Source: Actinomycetes bacterium
Lineage (GTDB): Bacteria > Actinomycetota > Acidimicrobiia > Acidimicrobiales > Palsa-688
Length of the DNA: 6,325 nt
NCBI GenBank assembly: GCA_021827285.1
Contig: JAKAWM010000178.1
Coordinates: forward strand, 1 to 6,325
Direction of reading: 5' to 3'
A program made the position numbers and the translations under genes. Positions 1-5,087 of the stretch are shown here, piece by piece. How positions within the stretch are numbered: position 1 is the stretch's first letter; every line of letters starts with the position of its first letter. The notes under the pieces are model-generated. The model was given only the letters and a program-made list of their open reading frames with translations. It made no database searches and was not told where the DNA came from.

Positions 1-1
1 G

Positions 2-616
2 GTGACGCTGATGGCAGAGCTCGAGGTCCCGGCGGCCCCAAGGGAGGCGGGCGCACGGGAGGCGGGCCCACGGGAGGCCACACAGATCGTCTCGGGCCAG
101 GCCCGGATCGCCCACTGGCCGGGGAGGCTGCGCCGGGTTTGGCTGGACCCGGCTGCACCCCCGGCGCCCCCCGAGGTAGCGCGGGCCATATCCGGGGCCG
201 ACCAGGTGGTCATCGGCCCGGGGTCCCTTTTCACCAGCATCCTGGCCACTTGCGCGGTCCCGGACATCAAGGCTGCTCTGGCCGGACGTAGGGGAGGGCG
301 GGTGTACGTCTGCAACCTCCGACCCCAGGATGCCGAAACCCTGGGCTTTGACGCCGACGCCCACCTGGCCGCTTTGGCTGCCCACGGCGTCGTGGTGGAC
401 ACGGTGGTCTGTGACCCGGCCACGGCCGTTGGGGCGCCCCGCCAGCCTGCCCTTGGCGTCGCCGCGCCGCTGCCCCCCGGGGCGGCCGGGCCGCTGCCCC
501 CCGGGGCGGTCCCGAAAGCGCCGTCGCTGGTCAGTGCTGCCTTGGCCAAGCCCAACGGCCATTCGCACGACCCCGAGCGCTTGGCCGCGGTCCTTTCGGC
601 CCTGGTCGGGGCCTAG
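2..616 (+). CDS. yvcK: YvcK/CofD-like gluconeogenesis factor, C-terminal part (5' end outside window)
   Basis: The visible 204 residues match the C-terminal half of the YvcK/CofD-like family, a cytoplasmic UDP-sugar-binding regulator needed for growth on gluconeogenic carbon and for peptidoglycan synthesis in other bacteria (family knowledge). Seen here: a strand followed by IVSGQARIAH, the GPGSLFTS loop (residues 72-79 from base 2), VYVCNL (101-106) and ETLGF with downstream histidines (112-128), in the family order. The frame is open from the first base, so the GTG at base 2 is very probably an internal codon; full-length homologues are about 320 residues or more. Two low-complexity inserts are present: EAGAR-EAGPR-EA near residue 15 and a PLPPGA duplication near residue 155, the latter in a long Ala/Pro tail after the conserved core. 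The usual downstream neighbour whiA is absent; the next gene converges after 35 bases. Identity is confident; function of the tail is unknown. Confidence 0.88.
   Translation: MTLMAELEVPAAPREAGAREAGPREATQIVSGQARIAHWPGRLRRVWLDPAAPPAPPEVARAISGADQVVIGPGSLFTSILATCAVPDIKAALAGRRGGRVYVCNLRPQDAETLGFDADAHLAALAAHGVVVDTVVCDPATAVGAPRQPALGVAAPLPPGAAGPLPPGAVPKAPSLVSAALAKPNGHSHDPERLAAVLSALVGA
42..79 (+). repeat. 15-bp tandem repeat, about 2.5 copies, inside yvcK
   Basis: Copies lie at 42-56, 57-71 and, partial, 72-79. The first two differ at one base. The period is a multiple of three, so the frame is kept and the repeat encodes EAGAR, EAGPR, EA. It sits in a loop-like insert just before a conserved strand of the YvcK fold. 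Replication slippage is the likely origin. Confidence 0.8.
466..509 (+). repeat. 24-bp period direct repeat in the yvcK tail
   Basis: The 20-base block at 466-485 recurs without mismatch at 490-509, giving a 24-bp period and the peptide PLPPGAAG followed by PLPPGAVP. It lies in the Ala/Pro-rich C-terminal tail beyond the conserved YvcK core. It preserves frame and looks like a recent duplication. Confidence 0.8.
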
Positions 617-651
617 ATCTACCGGCGAAGGCAGTAGTCAGGCACCCGGGG

Positions 652-1575
652 TCAGGCGCCGATGGTGCCGTCCAGGTGCTCGCGGAGGACGTCGAGGTGC
701 CCGGCGTGGCGGGCAGTTTCTTCCAACATGTGCAGGAGCACGAAGCGGAGGTTGAAAGGCGGGCGTGAGGTGTCGGCGGCCAAGTCGTCCAGGTCGTGCT
801 CCGCCGTCACTGCTCGGGACCTTTCGCAGGCGGCTTGGTATTGCGCGATCAAGTCGTTCAGAGGCTCCGAGGTAGCGCTATGGAACTCCCAGTCTGGGTC
901 GGCGTCCCAGTCGATCCCCACCCAGGGCTCGGGCGTGGGCCGCCCGGCAAAGCGCTCGGTGAACCAGCTGTCTTCCACTAGGGCCAAGTGCTTGACGATC
1001 CCGGCGATCGAGCTGGCCGAAGAAAACGGGACCGCGGACGCGCAAGCGGGGCTCGTGCCCTTAACCTTGCGCAGGACGGTGTCGCGGGACCAGTCCAGCA
1101 TGGCCGCCAACATCTCGCCCTCACCCTCGGTACGCTGAGCGGCAATGGCCGGGCCGGCGTCTGCGGTTCGGGGGGGTGCGGGGTCGCCCCGCTCGGCCGG
1201 GGAGCGCTCGACACAGAACTCGTTTCCCTCGGGGTCGGCCATGACCACCCAACCCGGCCCATCGGGTTGCCGGCGGTCGTCGATCACCCGGGCGCCGAGC
1301 TCCTGGAGCCGAGCTACGGCCGCTTCCCTTCCGTCGTGTGGTTGGAGGTCGAGGTGGAGGCGGTTCTTCACGGCTTTGGGCTCAGGTACGGACATGAACA
1401 ACAACCTGGGATGGTGGGCCTGGGGGTCGATGATCAGGGCCTCGGGGTCCTCAGGTGCGTTCGGGTACCGCGGGTCCTCCACAAAGCCCAGGGCGGCGGC
1501 CCAGAACTGGGCTTGGGTGTAGGGGTTGCGGGCGTCGACCGTAATGCTGCGGATGCGGGGCAGGGAAAGTGGCAT
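652..1575 (-). CDS. VOC (glyoxalase-like)-DinB/DUF664 two-domain protein
   Basis: A 307-residue protein from ATG at 1575. Residues about 8-124 resemble a glyoxalase-like VOC domain: FWAAALGF near the N-terminus, RLHLDL around 72-77 and ADPEGNEFCV at 113-122. Residues about 148-304 form a DinB-like four-helix bundle of the DUF664 type, with the probable metal histidines H196 (KHLALVEDSWF), H290 and H293 (ETARHAGHLD). DinB-superfamily proteins include mycothiol-dependent enzymes (family knowledge), so a thiol transferase or isomerase role is possible, but the substrate is unknown. A Pro/Ala/Glu-rich linker joins the domains (about 125-150). An in-frame TTG at 1617 would add 14 Gly/Arg-rich residues; ATG at 1575 is preferred because it begins just before the VOC domain and follows a TAAGGT box by 7 bases. 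It is convergent with yvcK and divergent from the DUF512 gene. Domain calls are firm, function is not. Confidence 0.88.
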   Translation of the reverse strand: MPLSLPRIRSITVDARNPYTQAQFWAAALGFVEDPRYPNAPEDPEALIIDPQAHHPRLLFMSVPEPKAVKNRLHLDLQPHDGREAAVARLQELGARVIDDRRQPDGPGWVVMADPEGNEFCVERSPAERGDPAPPRTADAGPAIAAQRTEGEGEMLAAMLDWSRDTVLRKVKGTSPACASAVPFSSASSIAGIVKHLALVEDSWFTERFAGRPTPEPWVGIDWDADPDWEFHSATSEPLNDLIAQYQAACERSRAVTAEHDLDDLAADTSRPPFNLRFVLLHMLEETARHAGHLDVLREHLDGTIGA

Positions 1576-1582
1576 GCTGCGG

Positions 1583-1588
1583 ACCTTA
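1583..1588 (-). promoter_or_regulatory. Putative -10 box (TAAGGT) for a leaderless VOC-DinB transcript
   Basis: On the minus strand TAAGGT ends 7 bases before the ATG at 1575, and no convincing Shine-Dalgarno lies between. The TANNNT pattern is the usual actinobacterial -10 core, and this spacing would place transcription start at or next to the A of ATG. No good -35 hexamer is visible. This is inference from spacing only. Confidence 0.4.
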
Positions 1589-1664
1589 CCGCCACCCCCG
1601 CGAACCAGGCTGCCCAACTGCTCTCCTTCCCGCTAGCTGGTCAACATCTCCCGGGGTAAGCCGG

Positions 1665-1675
1665 TATGGTGGAGG
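1665..1675 (+). promoter_or_regulatory. Putative -10 (TATGGT) and Shine-Dalgarno (GGAGG) of the DUF512-der operon
   Basis: TATGGT (1665-1670) lies 9 bases before the ATG at 1680, and GGAGG (1671-1675) lies 4 bases before it. The GGAGG is the clearest ribosome-binding signal in the window and decides the start at 1680 over an in-frame GTG at 1569. If TATGGT is a true -10, the transcript would start too close to the ATG to retain GGAGG, so only one of the two signals may be in use. No clear -35 is seen. Confidence 0.4.
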
Positions 1676-1679
1676 CGCC

Positions 1680-3050
1680 ATGGCCTTGCCCCGAGTGGTC
1701 GCGGTGGCCCCCGGGTCGCCCGCAGACCGGGCTGGCGTCCTTCCCGGCGATGAGCTGGTTGCTATGGACGGCCAGCCGCCCCGAGACATAATCGAGTACC
1801 AGCTGCTGGCCGACCAGGACGGCTTCAAGCTCGAAGTGAGCCGCGGCGGCATCGAGCTGTCGCTCGAGCTGCGCCGGGAGGGTGGCGAACCCCTGGGCAT
1901 GGAAGTGGACGCCGCCCTTTTCGACCAGGTGCGCACCTGCGACAACCATTGCGAGTTTTGCTTTATCCACCAGCTGCCCAAAGGGATGCGTAAGAGCCTG
2001 TACGTGCGCGACGACGATTACCGGCTGTCATTCCTGTACGGAAACTTCACCACGCTCACCCGCTTCACCGAGGCCGACATGGAACGCGTCCTGTCCGAGG
2101 GCCTCTCGCCTCTCTTCGTTTCCATCCACGCCACCGATCCCGAAGTCCGCGCCCGGATCCTGCGCAACCGCCGGGGGGCCATGAGCCTTCGCTGGCTGCG
2201 GGCGCTCCTGGACGGAGGGGTCGAGGTGCATGGCCAGGTGGTTGTCTGCCCGGGCGTGAACGACGGCGAGGTCTTGGAGGGCACGCTGTTGGGGGTGCTG
2301 GACGAGTACCCCGAACTGGCCAGCCTGGCCTGCGTGCCGCTGGGCGTGAGCCGGTTCAACAAAGAGGTGTCGATGCGGGCGCATACCGCCGCCGAGGCCG
2401 CGGCCGTGCTGGACCTGGTGGAAGAGTGGCAGGGCATCTACCTGTCCACCCTGGGCCGCCGCCTGGCCTATGCGGCTGACGAGTACTACCTGCTCACCGG
2501 TCGCGACTTCCCGCCTCTTGACACCTACGGCGCGGTCGCCCAGCACGATAACGGCATCGGCATGGCCCGGGCCTTTGAAGCCGGGTTCTTGGGGTTGGGG
2601 CACGAGGAGGGGAAAGGGCAGGGCCCGAGTGGATTTTTTCGTTCGCTCGAAGGAGCTCCGGCGCTCGGTTACCGAGCTTCACGCGTTCCATGCGGGTTCA
2701 CGTCCCGGCGCGAAGAACGCGGCGCCGTGACGGTTTTGACCGGCGAGTACGGAGCTCGGGTGCTCGGGCCTCTCGTCGCCCGCGCCCGGGGCGACGCGAG
2801 AGTGCAGGCTGTGCGCAACGAGTTCTTCGGGGGCAACATCGCCGTGGCTGGCCTAATGACGGGGGCAGACGTGGCAGCTGCCTTGGCGGAGCTTCCCGAG
2901 GGCCGGCGGTACCTGTTGCCGGACAGTTGCTTGTCTGGCGGCAGGTTCTTGGACGGCTTGGCGGTAACGGATCTGCCCCGCCCGGTAGAAGTCGTGCCGG
3001 CCGACGGCGCGTCGTTACGCCGTGCCCTGGCCGGCCGGGGAGCGCTGTGA
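1680..3050 (+). CDS. PDZ-radical SAM-DUF512 protein of unknown function
   Basis: A 456-residue protein with three parts. Residues about 5-66 are a small PDZ-like domain (VAPGSPADRAGVLPGDELVA). The central part is a radical SAM core with the canonical CX3CX2C cluster motif, C87-C91-C94 (CDNHCEFC), followed by FIHQLPKGMRKSLYVRDDDY and FVSIHATDP. The C-terminal DUF512 domain includes NEFFGGNIAVAGLMTG (380-395) and LLPDSCLSGGRFLDGL (412-427). The iron-sulfur cysteines are intact, so S-adenosylmethionine cleavage is expected, but I know of no established substrate for this family. Further cysteines at 190, 218, 338 and 417 are possible extra ligands. ATG at 1680 is chosen because GGAGG precedes it and the PDZ domain begins at once; the GTG at 1569 would add 37 residues antisense to the neighbouring gene. 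The stop overlaps the der start, indicating translational coupling. Confidence 0.92.
   Translation: MALPRVVAVAPGSPADRAGVLPGDELVAMDGQPPRDIIEYQLLADQDGFKLEVSRGGIELSLELRREGGEPLGMEVDAALFDQVRTCDNHCEFCFIHQLPKGMRKSLYVRDDDYRLSFLYGNFTTLTRFTEADMERVLSEGLSPLFVSIHATDPEVRARILRNRRGAMSLRWLRALLDGGVEVHGQVVVCPGVNDGEVLEGTLLGVLDEYPELASLACVPLGVSRFNKEVSMRAHTAAEAAAVLDLVEEWQGIYLSTLGRRLAYAADEYYLLTGRDFPPLDTYGAVAQHDNGIGMARAFEAGFLGLGHEEGKGQGPSGFFRSLEGAPALGYRASRVPCGFTSRREERGAVTVLTGEYGARVLGPLVARARGDARVQAVRNEFFGGNIAVAGLMTGADVAAALAELPEGRRYLLPDSCLSGGRFLDGLAVTDLPRPVEVVPADGASLRRALAGRGAL
3037..3042 (+). promoter_or_regulatory. Shine-Dalgarno for der inside the DUF512 3' end
   Basis: GGGGAG lies 4 bases before the GTG at 3047, which shares bases with the DUF512 stop (GTGA). 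This supports the 3047 start over in-frame GTGs at 3062 and 3086, neither of which has an obvious purine-rich site of similar quality. It also implies that der is translated by ribosomes finishing DUF512. Confidence 0.5.
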
Positions 3051-4378
3051 GCCTGCCCTCGGTGGCGGTCGCGGGCCTGCCCGCGGTGGCGGTCGTGGGC
3101 CGGCCCAACGTGGGCAAGTCCACGCTGGTCAACCGGATAGTGGGTCGCCGGGAGGCCATAGTCGAGGAGCGCCCGGGCGTCACCCGTGACCGCAAGCCCT
3201 TACTGGCTGACTGGGCGGGCCGCAGCTTTACCATCGTGGACACTGGTGGCTGGCAGCCCGGCGGCCAGCAGCTGGACCGGCTAGTCTCGGCCCAGGCCCG
3301 CCGGGCGGTTGAGGAGGCCGACGCCGTCATCTTCGTGGTGGACGTGACGGTGGGGCCTACTGAAGAGGACACCGAGGTGGCGCGGTTGCTCTTGCGTTCG
3401 GGCCGACCCGTGCTCCTCGTGGTCAACAAGGTGGACGGCGAGACGAGGGAACCCGACGCCTGGGAGTTTGCCCGGCTGGGGTTCGCCGAGCCTTGGCCGG
3501 TTTCCGCCCTCCACGGTCGGGGCACGGGCGACCTCTTGGACGCGCTCGTCCGCCTCCTGCCCCCGGAGCCGGCCCCGGTGGCGACGGTGGAAGAGCCAGG
3601 GGCCCAGCCAGCCCTGTCGGTCGTCATCGCGGGCCGGCCCAACGTGGGGAAGTCCACCCTCTTCAACCGGCTTATCGGCGACGAGCGCTCAGTTGTCCAC
3701 GACCTGCCAGGCACCACCCGAGACAGCATCGACACCCTGGTCGAAACCCCGGACGGACCGGTCCGCTTCATCGACACCGCGGGTATGCGCCGGCGCACCA
3801 AGGAGGCCCAGGGGGCCGAGTACTACTCGATGGTGAGGGCGTTGCAGGCGATCGACCGCGCCTCGCTCGCCCTGCTCGTGCTCGACGCGTCCGAGGGAGT
3901 GGCTCGCCAGGACCAGCGACTGGCCGAAAGGCTGGATGCTGCGGGCAACCCGGTCGTGGTCGTGATGAACAAGTGGGACCTGCTCGACGTGGAGGGCCGG
4001 GCCAAGGTGCGGGCCCAGGTGGCGGACATGCTGGGCTTTTTGTCCTACGCACCCGCGCTGGCCGTGAGCGCGATGAGCGGCCATGGAGTGGGAAAGCTGT
4101 ACCCAGCCCTGGCAGCGGCCTCCGAAGCTTATAAGCGGCGGGTACCGACGGCCTCGCTCAACCGGGTGCTGGCCTCGGCGCAGTCGTCCCAACCGGCACC
4201 GCGAGGTGCCCGGGTGCTGTACGCCACCCAGGGCGCCACGGACCCGCCCACCTTCACCCTGTTCGTGTCCAAGGAGTTGCCGGCCAGTTACCTGCGCTAC
4301 CTGGAACGTTCTATCCGGGAGCAGTTCGGTTTCGGGCCCACGCCGCTCAAGCTGCGGGTGCGCCGGCGGGCCAGCTGA
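3047..4378 (+). CDS. der: Ribosome biogenesis GTPase Der (EngA)
   Basis: A 443-residue tandem GTPase, close to the usual family length; Der binds the large ribosomal subunit and is needed for its maturation (family knowledge). All G motifs are visible. Domain 1: GRPNVGKS 18-25, GVTRD 44-48, DTGG 65-68, NKVD 127-130, SALHG 153-157. Domain 2: GRPNVGKS 196-203, GTTRD 222-226, DTAG 243-246, NKWD 308-311, SAMSG 341-345. A KH-like C-terminal domain follows (about 366-443), with YATQGATDPPTFTLF and SYLRYLERSIREQFGF. The two P-loops are nearly identical at DNA level (3098-3123 and 3631-3656). The GTG at 3047 overlaps the DUF512 stop. The first 17 residues contain a duplicated strand (VAVAGLPA then VAVVGRPN), so a start at 3086 would give a more typical N-terminus. 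The stop lies within the first unit of a 15-bp repeat array. Confidence 0.97.
   Translation: MSLPSVAVAGLPAVAVVGRPNVGKSTLVNRIVGRREAIVEERPGVTRDRKPLLADWAGRSFTIVDTGGWQPGGQQLDRLVSAQARRAVEEADAVIFVVDVTVGPTEEDTEVARLLLRSGRPVLLVVNKVDGETREPDAWEFARLGFAEPWPVSALHGRGTGDLLDALVRLLPPEPAPVATVEEPGAQPALSVVIAGRPNVGKSTLFNRLIGDERSVVHDLPGTTRDSIDTLVETPDGPVRFIDTAGMRRRTKEAQGAEYYSMVRALQAIDRASLALLVLDASEGVARQDQRLAERLDAAGNPVVVVMNKWDLLDVEGRAKVRAQVADMLGFLSYAPALAVSAMSGHGVGKLYPALAAASEAYKRRVPTASLNRVLASAQSSQPAPRGARVLYATQGATDPPTFTLFVSKELPASYLRYLERSIREQFGFGPTPLKLRVRRRAS
3060..3105 (+). repeat. der: 24-bp tandem duplication at the 5' end of der
   Basis: The 22-base block at 3060-3081 recurs at 3084-3105 with two mismatches. It doubles the beta-1 strand leading into the first P-loop: VAVAGLPA precedes VAVVGRPN. 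The first copy has lost the Arg and Asn of the P-loop signature, so it is not a second nucleotide site. Confidence 0.75.
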
Positions 4379-4451
4379 AGCGGCCCCGCTTGGAGCGGCC
4401 CCGCTTGAAGCGGCCCTGCTTGAAGCGGCCCTGCTTGAAGCGGCCCTGCTC
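4377..4451 (+). repeat. Five 15-bp palindromic tandem repeats between der and the CopD-like gene, possible bidirectional terminator
   Basis: Units lie at 4377-4391, 4392-4406, 4407-4421, 4422-4436 and 4437-4451. Unit 1 is GAAGCGGCCCCGCTT, unit 2 changes one base (GGAG), and units 3-5 read CCCTGCTT at the end; the last base of unit 5 differs. Unit 1 contains a perfect 14-base palindrome (AAGCGG-CC-CCGCTT). In units 3-5 one pair becomes G-U in plus-strand RNA and A-C in minus-strand RNA. The array overlaps the der stop (4376-4378) and abuts the stop of the opposing gene (4450-4452), so it fills the whole intergenic gap. Its position suggests transcript ends or termination from both sides, but there is no U-tract. 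It is not a CRISPR array: there are no spacers. Confidence 0.8.
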
Positions 4452-4860
4452 AGCCGGCCAGGACTACCCCGAGGACCAGGGCGGAGACCGAGGTCAGGGC
4501 GCTGACGCCGCCCCATACAGCCAGGCCGGCCGGCCGGTGGGCGCGGCTGTGCAGCCAGGCGGATAGGCCGGCCAGGGCCACGACACCGATCTTTACCCCG
4601 AGCAGGGTACGCCAGAGGAGGGACTGGGTACTGGGGTGAGCAGCTTGTATGTTCCAAAGGCCCGTGAGCACCAGCACGGCGTAGGCCGGCCAGGACAGCC
4701 GTGCGAAGGCTCTGGCCAGGGCTTTGGGTGCACCGGGGCCCAGCTGGCGGGCCGTACCTACCAGGCCCGCCAGGGTGAACTGCCCGCCCACCCAGACGGC
4801 GGCCGCCAGGACGTGCAGGGAGAGCCTTAGCGCGTCAACGGCAGGAGCGGTTGAACCCAC
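4450..4860 (-). CDS. Small CopD-like four-helix integral membrane protein
   Basis: From GTG at 4860 this is 136 residues with four predicted membrane helices: about 11-33, 56-72, 82-104 and 113-135. Helix 1 carries LHVLAAAVWVGGQ, with the His and Trp-x-Gly-Gly pattern seen in the CopD copper-resistance family; other histidines are at 75, 104 and 108. CopD family members are implicated in copper handling (family knowledge); no copper chaperone gene is near, so the metal role here is inference and a generic membrane protein is possible. The start is uncertain: TTG at 4905 and GTG at 4893 are also in frame, but those would place the N-terminus inside an inverted repeat. GTG 4860 lies 8 bases after TAATAT, consistent with a leaderless transcript. 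It is convergent with der across the 15-bp repeats and in the same direction as the phosphatase upstream of it. Confidence 0.75.
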   Translation of the reverse strand: MGSTAPAVDALRLSLHVLAAAVWVGGQFTLAGLVGTARQLGPGAPKALARAFARLSWPAYAVLVLTGLWNIQAAHPSTQSLLWRTLLGVKIGVVALAGLSAWLHSRAHRPAGLAVWGGVSALTSVSALVLGVVLAG

Positions 4861-4868
4861 GGGGCCCG

Positions 4869-4897
4869 ATATTAGAGTTCCTCCAGCGTTCACCCAA
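4869..4897 (-). promoter_or_regulatory. Putative promoter of the CopD-like gene
   Basis: On the minus strand TTGGGT (4897-4892) and TAATAT (4874-4869) are separated by 17 bases, and the -10 ends 8 bases before GTG at 4860. This is the best paired -35/-10 in the window. The -35 overlaps the end of the inverted repeat at 4896-4938 by two bases, so a protein or structure there could affect its use. A GGAGGA lies in the spacer and would serve translation only if the transcript began further upstream. Confidence 0.4.
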
Positions 4898-4938
4898 ACG
4901 GACAAGAGTGATCGGCGAAGCCCCGCTTTTGTCCGTTT
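4896..4938. repeat. Inverted repeat A: 15-base arms, 13-base loop
   Basis: Arms 4896-4910 (AAACGGACAAGAGTG) and 4924-4938 pair along their full length in plus-strand RNA with two G-U wobbles; the outer ten pairs are perfect on both strands. The loop contains GGC-GAA-GCC, which can add three more pairs. It lies directly upstream of the putative promoter of the CopD-like gene and downstream of the phosphatase gene. A terminator, operator or processing site is possible. Confidence 0.75.
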
Positions 4939-4960
4939 CAGTCACGGATCCGTCACCGAA
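4937..4960. repeat. Inverted repeat B: 24-base near-palindrome
   Basis: Ten of 12 mirrored pairs match, centred on the perfect decamer ACGGATCCGT (4944-4953). The outer part pairs TTC/GAA and GT/AC; one mismatch (4940/4957) becomes G-U in minus-strand RNA. It shares its first two bases with inverted repeat A. As DNA it looks like a dimeric-protein binding site; as RNA it would be a short tight hairpin. Confidence 0.55.
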
Positions 4961-4962
4961 CC

Positions 4963-4997
4963 CTCCAAGAGTGCCATTCGGGGCCTCACTCTTGGAG
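4963..4997. repeat. Inverted repeat C: perfect 11-base arms, 13-base loop
   Basis: CTCCAAGAGTG at 4963-4973 is mirrored exactly by CACTCTTGGAG at 4987-4997. The inner arm sequence CAAGAGTG and the 13-base loop length are the same as in inverted repeat A, so the two may share an origin or a recognition function. No run of T follows on either strand. It is 91 bases downstream of the phosphatase stop and could help end that transcript. Confidence 0.75.
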
Positions 4998-5008
4998 ATT
5001 CCAGTTAC

Positions 5009-5060
5009 TGTGCCGCTGGCCTGTGCCGCTGGCCTGTGCCGCTGGTTCGTGCCGCTGGCG
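5009..5060. repeat. Four 13-bp tandem repeats downstream of the phosphatase gene
   Basis: Units are 5009-5021, 5022-5034, 5035-5047 and 5048-5060. Units 1 and 2 are identical (TGTGCCGCTGGCC), unit 3 differs at its last two bases, and unit 4 at its first and last. All keep GTGCCGCTGG. The period is not a multiple of three and no supported gene covers it. It starts 27 bases beyond the phosphatase stop. Slippage or a multi-site binding array are both possible. Confidence 0.8.
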
Positions 5061-5087
5061 GTGGTGGGCCTACAGCTCGGGCTAAAG

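Noticed and set aside
641..669. GGCACC/GGTGCC hairpin between yvcK and the VOC-DinB gene
   Set aside because: Only six pairs with a 17-base loop and no U-tract; expected often by chance at this GC content.
988..1659. Plus-strand open frame opposite the VOC-DinB gene
   Set aside because: Gly/Val-rich translation without a domain; the opposite strand encodes two recognisable domains.
1569..1679. In-frame GTG start at 1569 for the DUF512 gene
   Set aside because: The extra 37 residues do not resemble the family and are antisense to the neighbour's start; GGAGG and the PDZ domain mark ATG 1680.
2698..3801. Long minus-strand open frame opposite DUF512 and der
   Set aside because: It is antisense to two strongly supported genes, is rich in Arg, Ser and Pro with no recognisable domain, and is typical of the open antisense frames of GC-rich DNA.
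4377..4451. CRISPR array
   Set aside because: The 15-bp units are directly contiguous with no spacers, and no cas gene is present.
3689..4657. Long minus-strand open frame running through der and the 15-bp repeats
   Set aside because: Its translation is low-complexity (AASSR repeats from the array) and conflicts with der and the CopD-like gene.
4861..4905. TTG start at 4905 for the CopD-like gene
   Set aside because: It lies inside the arm of inverted repeat A, has no ribosome-binding site, and adds residues before the usual first helix; not fully excluded.
4963..5008. Classical intrinsic terminator at inverted repeat C
   Set aside because: No U-tract follows the stem on either strand; termination without a U-tract remains possible, so only the inverted repeat is annotated.
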